From: JANXQE01 sp035651635 | GTDB lineage: Bacteria > Verrucomicrobiota > Verrucomicrobiia > Limisphaerales > UBA8199 | Assembly: GCA_035651635.1 (NCBI GenBank) | Contig: DASRFK010000011.1 | Coordinates: 19,855-83,854 of the forward strand | DNA: 64,000 bases | Direction of reading: 5' to 3' | Shown here: piece by piece, positions 25,174 through 33,684 of the stretch | Numbering within the stretch: position 1 is the stretch's first letter | Layout: every line of letters starts with the position of its first letter | Notes under the pieces: generated by a model | What the model was told of the DNA's origin: nothing | What the model saw: only the letters and a program-made list of their open reading frames with translations | Database searches by the model: none | Program-made: the position numbers and the translations under genes

Positions 25174-25485
25174 CTAGGCAGCAGCAACAGCTTTGGGCAT
25201 CGGGGCGTTGGTGAAGAGCACCCGGAACACTTCGTCATTCATGGCGAAGCGGCGCTTGAGTTGGTCGAGCACGGCCGGCGCGCATTCAAAAATGACATTA
25301 ACGTAAAAGCCGGCGGTGTACTTTTTGTTTGCCACCCGCATGAAGCTTTTCTTGTCCATCTTCTGAACCGTTTCGACTTTGCCCCCCGCGGAGGTTATTT
25401 CGGCGGAGATCTTGTCGATGGTGTCTTTGATGGTCTCCTCTTTACCCGCGGTATCGAGAATGAACAGAGCTTCGTATCGTTTCAC
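25174..25485 (-). CDS. rpsF: Ribosomal protein bS6
   Basis: 103 aa: MKRYEALFILDTAGKEETIKDTIDKISAEI, GGKVETVQKMDKKSFMRVANKKYTAGFYVNVIFE, FRVLFTNAP. Typical length and fold for bS6 of the 30S platform. The start overlaps the end of pth by 4 bases (ATGA type), indicating translational coupling. Confidence 0.95.
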   Translation of the reverse strand: MKRYEALFILDTAGKEETIKDTIDKISAEITSAGGKVETVQKMDKKSFMRVANKKYTAGFYVNVIFECAPAVLDQLKRRFAMNDEVFRVLFTNAPMPKAVAAA

Positions 25486-26090
25486 TGATCTTTTCTTTCG
25501 TTCACGGCATCGTCCACGACGCCATTAAACTGATTCATTGCTTTCTGTATACCGGCCGTCACCCAGGTTTCAGCCTGGTCGGCGGCCGCCGTTAAAACCT
25601 TATCGACCAGGGCGGCCTCGGTCGAATCAAATTTCCCCAGCACATGCCCGGTAATTTCGCGAGCCCCTTCGCGCCGCCCGATCCCGACCCGGAGCCGGGG
25701 ATACTCCCGCGTGCCCAACTGCGCCTCGATGGACTCTAATCCATGATGTCCACCGCTGCTGCCTCCCGGACGCAATCGCAATTGACCCACCGGCAAATCC
25801 GCGTCGTCGACTATAACCAGGATTCTGGCGGGCGGCACGTCATAAAAGGCGGCCACTGTCCGCACCGCTTCGCCGCTCGCATTCATGAAAGTCTGCGGCT
25901 GACACAATAAAACCTTCCGCTCTCCCTGATGCGCCCAGGCCAACGACGCGTTGAACTTCTTTTCCGACGCAAACTGCGCGCGCCATCGCTTCGCCAATCT
26001 TTCCGCCACGACGAATCCGACATTGTGCCGTGTGCGCTTGTATTGAGCGCCCGGATTGCCCAAACCCACGATGAGGTGAAGGTTCTCCAT
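25482..26090 (-). CDS. pth: Peptidyl-tRNA hydrolase
   Basis: 202 aa. LIVGLGNPGAQYKRTRHNVGF contains the Pth signature with the catalytic histidine (RHNVGF); TFMNASGEAV and VIVDDADLPVGQLRLRPGGSSGGHHGLESIEAQLGT follow. Recycles peptidyl-tRNAs released from stalled ribosomes. Between rplY and rpsF in a prs-rplY-pth-rpsF-ssb-rplI run, a widely conserved order. Confidence 0.96.
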   Translation of the reverse strand: MENLHLIVGLGNPGAQYKRTRHNVGFVVAERLAKRWRAQFASEKKFNASLAWAHQGERKVLLCQPQTFMNASGEAVRTVAAFYDVPPARILVIVDDADLPVGQLRLRPGGSSGGHHGLESIEAQLGTREYPRLRVGIGRREGAREITGHVLGKFDSTEAALVDKVLTAAADQAETWVTAGIQKAMNQFNGVVDDAVNERKDQ

Positions 26091-26138
26091 GCGCCAACGC
26101 CGTCAGCCAACCCGGCAAAAACCGGGATGGCGGCCAGA

Positions 26139-26942
26139 TTACTTCTTTTTCTCCGGAGCCTTCTTCTCGGCGGCGGGAGCGGCTTTCTTGTCGCCACCGG
26201 CGGCCGGTTTCTCGGCGCCTTTGGCTGGAGCCTTTTCCGCGCCTTTGGCCGGGGCCTTCTCGGCGCCTTTGCCCGCAGGTGCGGCTTCTTCGCCTTCTTC
26301 CTTCTTTTCCTTGATCATTTCCACTTCGCCCGGAGCAGCGGCGGCCTCGGCGGCTTCGGCAGCTTCTTCTTCTTCCGTGCGCGGTGCGGCGACGGCAATA
26401 ACCGGGATCTGCTTGTCGCCAATCAATTCAACCCCAGCAGGCGTTTTGATTTCGCCCAGGTGAACTGCTTCGCCGATCTTCAGATGGCTCACGTCCACGG
26501 TGATCAGCTCGGGAATGTCCTTGGCCAGGCCGCGGACTTTGATCTTGAAGAGCACGTGCTCGAGGACGCCGCCGTCGGTTTTGACCCCGACGGCTTCGCC
26601 GGTGGTCTCAACCGGAATGTTGATGGTCACCTTCTCGTTCTCGGCGATTTCGTGGAAATCGACGTGGAGCACTTTGCCGTTGAGCGGATGGTGCTGAACT
26701 TCCTGGACCAGCGCCAGGCGCTTTGGCCGAGCGTCATCCTTGACGGCGAGATCGACCAGCAGGTTCTCCGAGATGGAATGATGGATCAAGTCTTCCATTT
26801 CCTTCGAGTTGAGCTCGAGGTTCTGAGGTTGGGCTTGGCGGCCATAAATAATCGCGGGAATCCGCCCGGCTGACCGGAGTTTTTTGGCCCCGGCGCGGCG
26901 TCCCAAGGTGCGTGGGAAAGCGTTAAGTGCTACAGATTTCAT
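26139..26942 (-). CDS. rplY: Ribosomal protein bL25 (CTC form) with Lys/Ala tail repeats
   Basis: 267 aa. N-terminal 5S rRNA-binding domain (KSVALNAFPRTLGRRAGAKKLRSAGRIPAIIYGRQ), then the TL5/CTC beta domain (VNVSHLKIGEAVHLGEI-type pattern: VDVSHLKIGEAVHLGEIKTPAGVEL). From about residue 195 a Glu/Ala then Lys/Pro/Ala tail contains near-identical KGAEKAPA units. Such tails are unstructured; their role is unknown. Upstream neighbour is prs. Confidence 0.95.
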   Translation of the reverse strand: MKSVALNAFPRTLGRRAGAKKLRSAGRIPAIIYGRQAQPQNLELNSKEMEDLIHHSISENLLVDLAVKDDARPKRLALVQEVQHHPLNGKVLHVDFHEIAENEKVTINIPVETTGEAVGVKTDGGVLEHVLFKIKVRGLAKDIPELITVDVSHLKIGEAVHLGEIKTPAGVELIGDKQIPVIAVAAPRTEEEEAAEAAEAAAAPGEVEMIKEKKEEGEEAAPAGKGAEKAPAKGAEKAPAKGAEKPAAGGDKKAAPAAEKKAPEKKK

Positions 26943-26974
26943 GTCTTAAGATTCGTTCGCGCAAGCACACAAGT

Positions 26975-27919
26975 CTAACTGGTGCGCCCGCCTTTAAATT
27001 CGAACAGCGATGTTACCGACGAATTGCTGTGAATTCGCTTGATGGCTTCGCCCAAAAGCCCCGCAACCGACAACGTGGTGATATTCACGCCGCTGATTGC
27101 AGGGCGTAGGACTGTATCAGTTGTTACCAGCTCGTCAATAGCCGATTTTCGCAATCGTTCGATGCCCACCTCATTGAGGACGGCATGCGAAACGCAGGCC
27201 AAAATGCGCTTGGCCCCCTTCTTTTTGATCAGGGCAGCGGCCTGCGTCAGCGTGCCTGCCGTCTCGGTCAGATCGTCCACCAGCAAGGCATCCTTGCCTC
27301 GGGTCTCGCCGATGACGGCCATGGATTCAACCTCAGTGGCGCTTTTACGGCGTTTGGCCACAATGGCAAGACCGGCGTCAAGCACCTGGGAGTACGCGTA
27401 GGCCATTTTCAATCCGCCCACGTCGGGACTAACCACCACCAAATTTCGCAACTTCTTTGTCTTCAGGTACTCGTACATGACTGGCGCGGCATAAAGGTGG
27501 TCCACGGGGATATCGAAGAAGCCCTGGATTTGCTGCGCATGCAAATCGACCGTCAGGACACGATTGGCGCCGGCGGCCACCAACAGGTTGGCGATTAGTT
27601 TGGCCGTTATGGGGACGCGGGGCTGGTCTTTGCGGTCCTGGCGGGCATAGCCATAGAACGGCAAGACGGCCGTAATGCGGGCGGCACTGGCGCGCCGCAG
27701 CGCATCAATCATGATGAACATTTCCATCAAGTGGTGATTCGTCGGCGGGCTGGTGGATTGCATCAGGAACACGTCCTCACCGCGAACGTTCTCTTCAATT
27801 TTCACGAACGTCTCACCGTCCGGAAACGGCTTGATCGTGGATTTGCCCACCGCAATCCCGATGTACGTGCAGATAGCTTCGGCCAAAGGCTGGTTGGAAG
27901 TGCCGCTAAAGACCTTCAC
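26975..27919 (-). CDS. prs: Ribose-phosphate pyrophosphokinase
   Basis: 314 aa, family-typical length. MKVFSGTSNQPLAEAICTYIGI, FPDGETFVKIEENVRGEDVFLMQS, YGYARQDRKDQPRVPITAKLIA (ATP loop), VDLHAQQIQGFFDIPVDHL (PRPP signature) and the ribose-5-phosphate loop DDLTETAGTLTQAA. Makes PRPP from ribose 5-phosphate and ATP for nucleotide, His and Trp synthesis. A terminator-like hairpin lies just upstream of the start (27940-27967). Confidence 0.97.
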   Translation of the reverse strand: MKVFSGTSNQPLAEAICTYIGIAVGKSTIKPFPDGETFVKIEENVRGEDVFLMQSTSPPTNHHLMEMFIMIDALRRASAARITAVLPFYGYARQDRKDQPRVPITAKLIANLLVAAGANRVLTVDLHAQQIQGFFDIPVDHLYAAPVMYEYLKTKKLRNLVVVSPDVGGLKMAYAYSQVLDAGLAIVAKRRKSATEVESMAVIGETRGKDALLVDDLTETAGTLTQAAALIKKKGAKRILACVSHAVLNEVGIERLRKSAIDELVTTDTVLRPAISGVNITTLSVAGLLGEAIKRIHSNSSVTSLFEFKGGRTS

Positions 27920-27939
27920 GGTGGTTCGTTAGTTTGGTC

Positions 27940-27967
27940 AAAAATAAAAATCCTCCGCAGGGGAGGA
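27940..27967 (-). terminator. Intrinsic terminator directly upstream of prs
   Basis: On the minus strand TCCTCC-CCTGC-GGAGGA (6-bp stem, 5-base loop) is followed by TTTTTATTTTT, a clear factor-independent terminator, ending about 20 bases before the prs ATG. It either ends transcripts from upstream or acts as an attenuator in the prs leader. Confidence 0.75.
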
Positions 27968-28094
27968 GAAAGCAGGCCAGACTCTATCAGCGGTTTTAGT
28001 GAGCGCAAGGTGAAACTGGCCGTTATCGTCACGCGGTGGTACGGAGAAGCATCCCTGCTTGCAGATTCACCCGGCCCGGCCGGACCGCAACCAA

Positions 28095-28140
28095 CGGTAA
28101 AAGTCGGAACGTTAAAACGTTGAAGCGTTAAAACGGAAGG
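28095..28140. repeat. GTTAAAACG-type short repeat
   Basis: Contains GTTAAAACGTTGAAGCG followed by TTAAAACGGAAGG. The same unit occurs as three perfect copies at 61426-61450. It looks like a dispersed low-complexity extragenic repeat. Confidence 0.6.
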
Positions 28141-28194
28141 TGTTCCCTTGCGAGCAGGGCTTTCGTGCCGGGTCGTACGGCGCAGCGAGGTGTT

Positions 28195-28686
28195 TCAAAT
28201 GTTCTCAGCAATTGCGCCGGGAAAACGGGCGGGATCCAACGTGGAGATGACGTTGAACCGAAACTCCGTGCCGGCCGGGATCAACTCAAAATCGAGAATG
28301 GCCCTGCGGTTATCCGGAAACAGCTCCTGCTTGCGTATCAGCAAACGTTCAAGAAGCTGTTTTCCGACCGGATCAGCAAACACGGTTTCATAAGCAGTAT
28401 CAGGTTCCGCCCGAGCGGCTTCGTCCAGCAATGAGTAATTCCAGGCAATCATCGCGATGAGGAGCGCTTTTTTAACCTCGTCGGGCGAGTCCGCGCCTTC
28501 CAACAGCGGCGCAGCGAAATCTTCGATCACCTCGGACATCTTCTCGCCTGTGGTGACCGGAACCAGAACCGTATCCGGGTGTTTGTCCCGAAGCGATTTG
28601 CTCGCGAAACTCTCGCCGGAGTAGTGAGCCCCCAGTTGGCGCCGAGCCTCGCGCCGGAGCTTTCGTAACCGCGCATTTTTGCTCAT
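28195..28686 (-). CDS. Hypothetical protein
   Basis: 163 aa, family not recognised. A basic N-terminus (MSKNARLRKLRREARRQLG) suggests nucleic-acid or ribosome contact; the rest is a predicted helical/mixed soluble domain with VIEDFAAPLLEGADSPDEVKKALLIAMIAWNYSLLDE and a conserved-looking ending AGTEFRFNVISTLDP. No signal peptide or membrane span. Upstream of prs on the same strand, separated by about 275 bases including the terminator. Confidence 0.7.
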   Translation of the reverse strand: MSKNARLRKLRREARRQLGAHYSGESFASKSLRDKHPDTVLVPVTTGEKMSEVIEDFAAPLLEGADSPDEVKKALLIAMIAWNYSLLDEAARAEPDTAYETVFADPVGKQLLERLLIRKQELFPDNRRAILDFELIPAGTEFRFNVISTLDPARFPGAIAENI

Positions 28687-29136
28687 GGCTGGATGCTACG
28701 AGGCGTCCCACAAGAATAGAACAAGAAGTTATTCAAAACTGCTCACTCATTATTCACCGCGCTTCGAGCGTCGCGGTTAATGCAACTATGCCTCCTCTCC
28801 CCAACCTCTCCTCCGAGGAGGAGAGGGAAAGGTCTCCGCGCTCGATTGTAAGGCCAGTGCTATGACAAGATCACCAGGTTTTACACCTTGAACTGTTCAG
28901 CTCCAACGCCAACGGCGTTGCTCATATCAGCCTAGGCCGAAGGCCTGGGAATGCCCGGCCCGAGCCGTTTCTCGCAGGCCACCGGCCTGCTTCATGGCTT
29001 TAAAGCAAACCTCGGAGCATCGCCAATCGTCAATTTCGCAGCAGGACTCGAAAATCCGCAGCTATCTTGATACTCCGGGATCAACCCCATGGCCGGAGCT
29101 TTGGCCGGTGTAAGGTTACTTCAAGGAGAATCTGAG
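28687..29136. other. 450-base intergenic region with hairpin repeats
   Basis: A perfect 10-bp stem (CCTCTCCTCC / GGAGGAGAGG, 28805-28826) is followed by three consecutive triloop hairpins at 28904-28990. These look like dispersed extragenic elements. No coding frame is convincing. The last 40 bases carry the ribosome-binding site of the small lipoprotein. Confidence 0.6.
28904..28990. repeat. Three-hairpin extragenic element
   Basis: CAACGCC-AAC-GGCGTTG (28904-28920), CCTAGGCC-GAA-GGCCTGGG (28931-28949) and GCAGGCC-ACC-GGCCTGC (28974-28990): stems of 7-8 bp, each with a three-base loop, regularly spaced. Confidence 0.75.
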
Positions 29137-29340
29137 ATGAAAATACTTGTCCTTTCACTGATCGGGGCCGCCACCATGTTAATCACCGCTGGGTGCGAAG
29201 GCGACGAGCACGAGCACAATGACCGCCACGTGGGCGGCGCGTATGACGGAAACTATCGAAGCTCTGGAACCGAACAATGGCCCGGCTACCCGGCACGCCA
29301 AGGCTACTGGGACCGCAGCGACGACTGGCATCCTCACTAA
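29137..29340 (+). CDS. Small lipoprotein, hypothetical
   Basis: 67 aa from ATG 29137 with AAGGAG 8 bases upstream. Signal peptide MKILVLSLIGAATML and lipobox ITAGC; the mature peptide is short, His- and acidic-rich (CEGDEHEHNDRHVGG), with several Trp/Tyr. The His/Asp/Glu cluster could bind metal (inference). Family unknown. Its stop lies 3 bases from the end of the convergent mqnC. Confidence 0.75.
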   Translation: MKILVLSLIGAATMLITAGCEGDEHEHNDRHVGGAYDGNYRSSGTEQWPGYPARQGYWDRSDDWHPH

Positions 29341-29343
29341 GCT

Positions 29344-30474
29344 TTAGTTCAAAAGCCGGTACCAATTGTCGCGCTGGTGGGGCTCGTAACCAAGGTCGGA
29401 GATGAGGCGCCGCATGTCCGCGACGGTCATGCGGAAGGTCGTTCCGGCTTGGGAGACGACATTTTCCTCGATCATGATGCTGCCGAGGTCGTTGGCCCCG
29501 AACTTCAGCGCAATTTGGCCAATTTCCTGACCCTGCGTCACCCAAGAGCTTTGGACACTGGGAAAGTTGTCCAAATAGATTCGCGCCAGGGCTTGCGTGC
29601 GCAAGTACTCGTGTGCGCCCACAGTCGGAGCTTTCAGCTTGGTATGCTCGGCCTGGAACGTCCAGCCGATGAAGGCAGTAAATCCGGCTTCGCCGGGGTT
29701 GCCGCCCAGGGTGACGGCTGCTTGCGAGCTTTTATCCTGCTGCGCGCGCACGCGTTCCAGGTGTTCGATTCGATCCGCAATGGTCTCGACGTGGCCGAAC
29801 ATCATGGTCGCCGAGGAACGCAGTCCCAACCGATGCGCCACGTCCATTACTTCGAGCCAGTCGTCGCTCATCGCCTTTAAGGGTGAGATTCGCTGACGCA
29901 CCCGGTCGACGAGAATCTCTCCGCCACCGCCGGGGATTGAGCCGAGTCCCGCGGCCTTGAAATCCGAAATAATGGTTTCCAGCGGCTCGTTGAACACCTC
30001 TCGAAAATGGACAAATTCACTCGGACTGAATCCATGGATATTGATCTGAGGGAAGCGCCCTTTGATGTGGTCGAGGAGGTCCAAGTACCATTGTTTGGTC
30101 AGCTTGGGATGATGGCCGCCCTGCATCAGGATCTGCGTGCCGCCTAAAGCAATCGTCTCTTCGATTTTGCGGTCCAGTTCCTCCCGGCTAATCACGTAGG
30201 CGTCGCCATCTCCTTCGGTTCGGTAAAAGGCGCAGAACTTGCAGTAAACGTTGCAGACATTGGTATAGTTGATGTTGCGATCGATGATGTACGTGACGAT
30301 GCTGTTTCCGCGACCCTGGTGCGCCGAGGACCGCGCGAGTTGGCGCCGGCGGTCGGCCAACGCGCCCAATTCCTCGAGTGGAAGCGCGTAAAGCCGCAGC
30401 GCCTCGGCCGGGTTGATGCGCCCGCCGTCCCAAACTTTCTGCAGCAGGTCATCCAATGACGCATCGTAAATCAC
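29344..30474 (-). CDS. mqnC: Cyclic dehypoxanthinyl futalosine synthase (radical SAM)
   Basis: 376 aa. Radical-SAM cluster motif C-NVY-C-KF-C in NYTNVCNVYCKFCAFYR; other MqnC features include GGTQILMQGGHHP, GSIPGGGGEILVDRVRQRISPLK, and the C-terminal NDLGSIMIEENVVSQAG. It cyclises dehypoxanthine futalosine in the futalosine route to menaquinone. The organism therefore probably uses menaquinone, a plausible acceptor pool for the hydrogenase at 51.5-54.5 kb. Other mqn genes are not in this window. Confidence 0.95.
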   Translation of the reverse strand: MIYDASLDDLLQKVWDGGRINPAEALRLYALPLEELGALADRRRQLARSSAHQGRGNSIVTYIIDRNINYTNVCNVYCKFCAFYRTEGDGDAYVISREELDRKIEETIALGGTQILMQGGHHPKLTKQWYLDLLDHIKGRFPQINIHGFSPSEFVHFREVFNEPLETIISDFKAAGLGSIPGGGGEILVDRVRQRISPLKAMSDDWLEVMDVAHRLGLRSSATMMFGHVETIADRIEHLERVRAQQDKSSQAAVTLGGNPGEAGFTAFIGWTFQAEHTKLKAPTVGAHEYLRTQALARIYLDNFPSVQSSWVTQGQEIGQIALKFGANDLGSIMIEENVVSQAGTTFRMTVADMRRLISDLGYEPHQRDNWYRLLN

Positions 30475-30606
30475 TGCGGCAAATTAGTCGAAGCATGGAG
30501 GTAAAACAACCGCGAAGGGCCTGTTAGGGAAGCAACCGCGAATGGACACGAATAAACGCGAATCGGAGGAACCGTCGAGCCACTTGATAACCTTAAACCT
30601 TTGAAC

Positions 30607-31314
30607 CTACGTGTTTGCCTGCGCCGGTTGGAGATGTTCTGCGTGTTCGAGATGAGTTAAAGCGTAAAGCATCAGATAAGCGAGGAAGAGGAATACTGCA
30701 AAGAGCATTGGAAAAGCGTATGAATTGGAGTGGGCCAGAGGATTGGCGGCCCAGTTGCCGATGCCTCGGGAAAGCGCCAGGGGTTTCCAAATGACGTCCC
30801 AGCTGTTGAACCGTAAAAAGCGCCCAAGATAAATACCGAACGCGCTGACCCCAGCCACGGCGACAATAAAGACCCAACTTATCAAGTTGCCGAAGAGCCG
30901 CCGGACCATTCCTTGCATCAAAAAAAGTGAGACAAACCCAAGCACCAACCCTGTCAGCGCGCACAATAAAATCAGCACCAGGTCGACCCAGAAGTGTCGA
31001 TAGAAAAAAGTGGTCAGGTGGACAACATCCGTAAAGATATAAGGTGCATTCGGAAAAAACAGGAGCCACGCGCCGGCAAAACCCAGAAAGCGCCAATTGC
31101 GCACGTTAACCGGCCGAAATTCTTCGCCGGCCAGCAATGCAAAAATCAGAGGCAACCAGGCCAGGAACAAGTTCCACACCAACGCTCCGTAGATCAGATC
31201 CCGGGTCCACAAGACGCGCGCGGCAATCAAAATGACGGTAACGGCCGACGCAAGACTTAAGGCGAACATAGGGACAGCGGTCTCCCTGCGGAAGGCCAGT
31301 TTCAAAAGTTTCAT
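30607..31314 (-). CDS. DUF1361 integral membrane protein
   Basis: 235 aa from ATG 31314 (MKLLKLAFRRE); longer reading to 31389 lacks support. Seven or so membrane spans; the DUF1361 signature region NWRFLGFAGAWLLFFPNAPYIFTDVVHL is clear. Function unknown in the literature I know. A TATAAT sits 7-12 bases upstream of this ATG, so the start or a leaderless promoter deserves attention. Upstream on the same strand are other membrane protein genes. Confidence 0.85.
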   Translation of the reverse strand: MKLLKLAFRRETAVPMFALSLASAVTVILIAARVLWTRDLIYGALVWNLFLAWLPLIFALLAGEEFRPVNVRNWRFLGFAGAWLLFFPNAPYIFTDVVHLTTFFYRHFWVDLVLILLCALTGLVLGFVSLFLMQGMVRRLFGNLISWVFIVAVAGVSAFGIYLGRFLRFNSWDVIWKPLALSRGIGNWAANPLAHSNSYAFPMLFAVFLFLAYLMLYALTHLEHAEHLQPAQANT

Positions 31315-31398
31315 AGGCACATTATAACAGGTATATTGGACCGCTGCCCGCCGGTCCCGCTCAATGCTGGGTGTGACCATTTCGTTCACGGGATGGTC

Positions 31399-32154
31399 TT
31401 AGCGCGCAGGCGGTTGCGGCGAATTGAGGCAATCACCCCAGTGAGCGATAAAGAATTTCTTGGTGGTCGGCAGGAAAGTATCGGACTTCCCCAGGAGCGG
31501 TCGCAGGGCTGTGGTCATCTGCACGGCGACCAGCACAAAGATCGCGATCCAAGTGACCAGCCCCGCTTTGGAGCGAGCCTGTGAATGGGAAAAGCCCTGC
31601 GTTAAAAACCGCAATCCAAAACATGTGGCGATGAACCAGAATACCAAATGGAGCGCTCCCATCCATAAGACCGATTCGGTGGACTGCGCGAACAGCCAGG
31701 CCACCGGCGCAAACCCCACCAGTAACAAGGTCATCAGCAGGATCAACCCGGCAACCAACCCGCAGATTTCACGCAATCCAGCACGCGAGCCGCTGATGCA
31801 GGCGAAGATGTACAGGCTCGGCAGACAAATAATGGCGGTGATCAACAAGCCAGCCGCCACCTTGAGCGGAGCGGCCCAGAGCTGTGTTCCCATGGAGAAG
31901 GATCCAACCACCGCACCGTAGATCAAGCTGCACACGAGCGCACCGAAGAGCATGATTCCAATCAAAGCCCCGGCGCCGGCTTGTCGGAGCTGCAGAAAGA
32001 TCCGCCGAGGCTGGCGCAGGATTGACTCGATGGCGACAACGAGGTTGCTGACAGGCTCATGTTCTTCGGGATTGCTCCCGAGCGGCACCAGGTCGCTGGC
32101 GCCAAAGGAAGATAAGGGAATTTGAGGAGGGGCATTCGGTGGGATCGTGTTCAT
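31399..32154 (-). CDS. Multi-span membrane protein (Yip1-like)
   Basis: 251 aa from ATG 32154 (MNTIPPNAPPQIPLSSFGAS). A soluble N-terminus of about 55 residues precedes five to six hydrophobic spans (GALIGIMLFGALVCSLIYGAVVGSFS, VAAGLLITAIICLPSLYIFACISGS, ...). It resembles the product of the adjacent upstream gene in the first two spans (G-L-IYG-VGSF...A-PLKVA against GLYGGAMGSWRAPAQALFVAVK), so the two look like paralogues. Family assignment is tentative; role unknown. Confidence 0.75.
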   Translation of the reverse strand: MNTIPPNAPPQIPLSSFGASDLVPLGSNPEEHEPVSNLVVAIESILRQPRRIFLQLRQAGAGALIGIMLFGALVCSLIYGAVVGSFSMGTQLWAAPLKVAAGLLITAIICLPSLYIFACISGSRAGLREICGLVAGLILLMTLLLVGFAPVAWLFAQSTESVLWMGALHLVFWFIATCFGLRFLTQGFSHSQARSKAGLVTWIAIFVLVAVQMTTALRPLLGKSDTFLPTTKKFFIAHWGDCLNSPQPPAR

Positions 32155-32171
32155 AGCTTTTGAGCGAAGTA

Positions 32172-32897
32172 TTAAGGATGACCGTGAAGCACCAGCATCA
32201 GCGTGCGGAAGACTGTTTCGTAGAAATTCCCATGAAACGCGTCCTGACGCAGGAACTGCACCGGCAAGTCCGGAGAGCCGATAAACGGTCGCAAAATCCA
32301 GGAGAGCTGGCTGCCCAGAAAAAGGTTGCCGGCGAGCCACGCCAGCAGCACGCGCCGGCCGATGCGCGGGCTTCGGGCCAGGTCGCCGAGCAAGCGCGCC
32401 AGGCGTAAGTTGGCCACGGTGCCGGCGAGCGCAATGACCATTACGTGAAGCAATAAAATCAAGTTGTAAGTCAGGTGTCCGGCCGGCGAAACCGCGCTCA
32501 TGGGCGGGGCATTCCAGACCAGGAAGAACACGATGGGGCTGAACGAGCCGAGAATGGCGGCGGCGATGACGAAGCTGAGCAGGATTGCCAACAACGATTG
32601 GCGCCAGGTGACCCTCAGGCCCAATAGCGGAGCCAGCATCGCATTGAGCAAGGCATTGCCCAGAGTGGTCAGCAGAATGATCAGCGGAAACTTTACGGCC
32701 ACAAACAAGGCCTGTGCCGGCGCGCGCCAACTCCCCATCGCGCCGCCATACAATCCGGCCCCCGCCACGATGAGAATGATCGCGCGGCCGAGGCGCGCCG
32801 CGTTCCACGTCTGGACCCAGGAATGCAGCGACTCCGGTTCGCCGCGCAGGACGGTACCGAGTTCTAAGGCGCTTGTGGCAGTTGCTTGGTTTGCCAT
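32172..32897 (-). CDS. Multi-span membrane protein, paralogue of the downstream neighbour
   Basis: 241 aa, about six spans (IILIVAGAGLYGGAMGSW, FPLIILLTTLGNALLNAMLAPLLG, LLAILLSFVIAAAILG, LILLLHVMVIALAGTVANL, ...). No catalytic motif seen. Ends 17 bases before the start of the 31399-32154 gene and follows the 32908-33684 gene by 10 bases, so the three membrane genes and ispH read as one operon. Confidence 0.75.
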   Translation of the reverse strand: MANQATATSALELGTVLRGEPESLHSWVQTWNAARLGRAIILIVAGAGLYGGAMGSWRAPAQALFVAVKFPLIILLTTLGNALLNAMLAPLLGLRVTWRQSLLAILLSFVIAAAILGSFSPIVFFLVWNAPPMSAVSPAGHLTYNLILLLHVMVIALAGTVANLRLARLLGDLARSPRIGRRVLLAWLAGNLFLGSQLSWILRPFIGSPDLPVQFLRQDAFHGNFYETVFRTLMLVLHGHP

Positions 32898-32907
32898 CGC
32901 ATCATTG

Positions 32908-33684
32908 TCACGGTTCAGGCATTCGCGCTCGCTCGGACACTCCCACGGGGATCATCATGGGCTTTGGTCTTACCGAATCGTCGAGCCGATCCTCTTTAAG
33001 TGCGCGGCTGTTGCCAAAAAAGCCGCGGCGCAAGCTAAGCGCTAGCGGTGCCGACATGAGAACCAAAGCGAGACAGAACCAGACCCAACTGAACCTTTGC
33101 GGAAGCACGCGGCGCACCGCTTCCATGCCTTGAGATGCCACTCGCAGTGTGTCGGCCATGAACACACCCAGGGCGAGCACAATCCCGCCGCCGTTCAGCA
33201 ACCAGGCTTTAAGCTCGTTGCGTTCGGGACGCCCTCCTGGTTCATTGGCCGAGAGAGAGCCCCAGGCGATCATCAAGAACGAAATTAAAACGGGCGCCAG
33301 GACCGGGCCCCACCAGGGCAACGGCAGCAGGAAGAGAATGTCCCAATCGAGCAGCGAGTGAGGCCATCCGCAAAGCACCCTGAGGAACACGTAGTAGAAG
33401 ATATCCCAAATCCCGAAAGCCACCGCGGCGTAACCCAGGCGGCTGCGCCAGGAGTTCCCCGCCAGAATGCCAACGGCGAGAAGCATGATTAGGGTAGCCG
33501 CTTCGCGGACCATTTCCGCCGGGCCCAACCCGCCGATGATGGGGAGCGGATTAGGTTGGTACGGCTCAATCCGGTCCACCATCGTTCGGAGATAATAGAC
33601 CACGGCCGCCTCGACCCAAGCCATGGCCAAAGCGTAAACGGCCACAACCAGCCAACGAGTTCGATAACCCGGTGTTGCGCTCAT
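32908..33684 (-). CDS. Integral membrane protein, hypothetical
   Basis: 258 aa with about seven spans (WLVVAVYALAMAWVEAAVVYYL, AATLIMLLAVGILAGNSW, AVAFGIWDIFYYVFLRVLCGWP, ILFLLPLPWWGPVLAPVLISFLMIAWGSL, ...). The N-terminal ...AWVEAAVVYYLR and FGIWDIFYY stretches look conserved but I do not recognise a family. Overlaps ispH end by 4 bases, so translation is probably coupled to isoprenoid synthesis gene expression. Confidence 0.75.
   Translation of the reverse strand: MSATPGYRTRWLVVAVYALAMAWVEAAVVYYLRTMVDRIEPYQPNPLPIIGGLGPAEMVREAATLIMLLAVGILAGNSWRSRLGYAAVAFGIWDIFYYVFLRVLCGWPHSLLDWDILFLLPLPWWGPVLAPVLISFLMIAWGSLSANEPGGRPERNELKAWLLNGGGIVLALGVFMADTLRVASQGMEAVRRVLPQRFSWVWFCLALVLMSAPLALSLRRGFFGNSRALKEDRLDDSVRPKPMMIPVGVSERARMPEP

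Noticed and set aside
28012..28056. Plus-strand peptide KLAVIVTRWYGEAS resembling the start of a glycosyltransferase
   Set aside because: Only about 14 residues fit, followed by unrelated sequence; too short to call a remnant.
32155..32808. Extension of the 31399-32154 membrane protein to 469 aa
   Set aside because: The extra part overlaps the neighbouring gene in another frame and is not protein-like.
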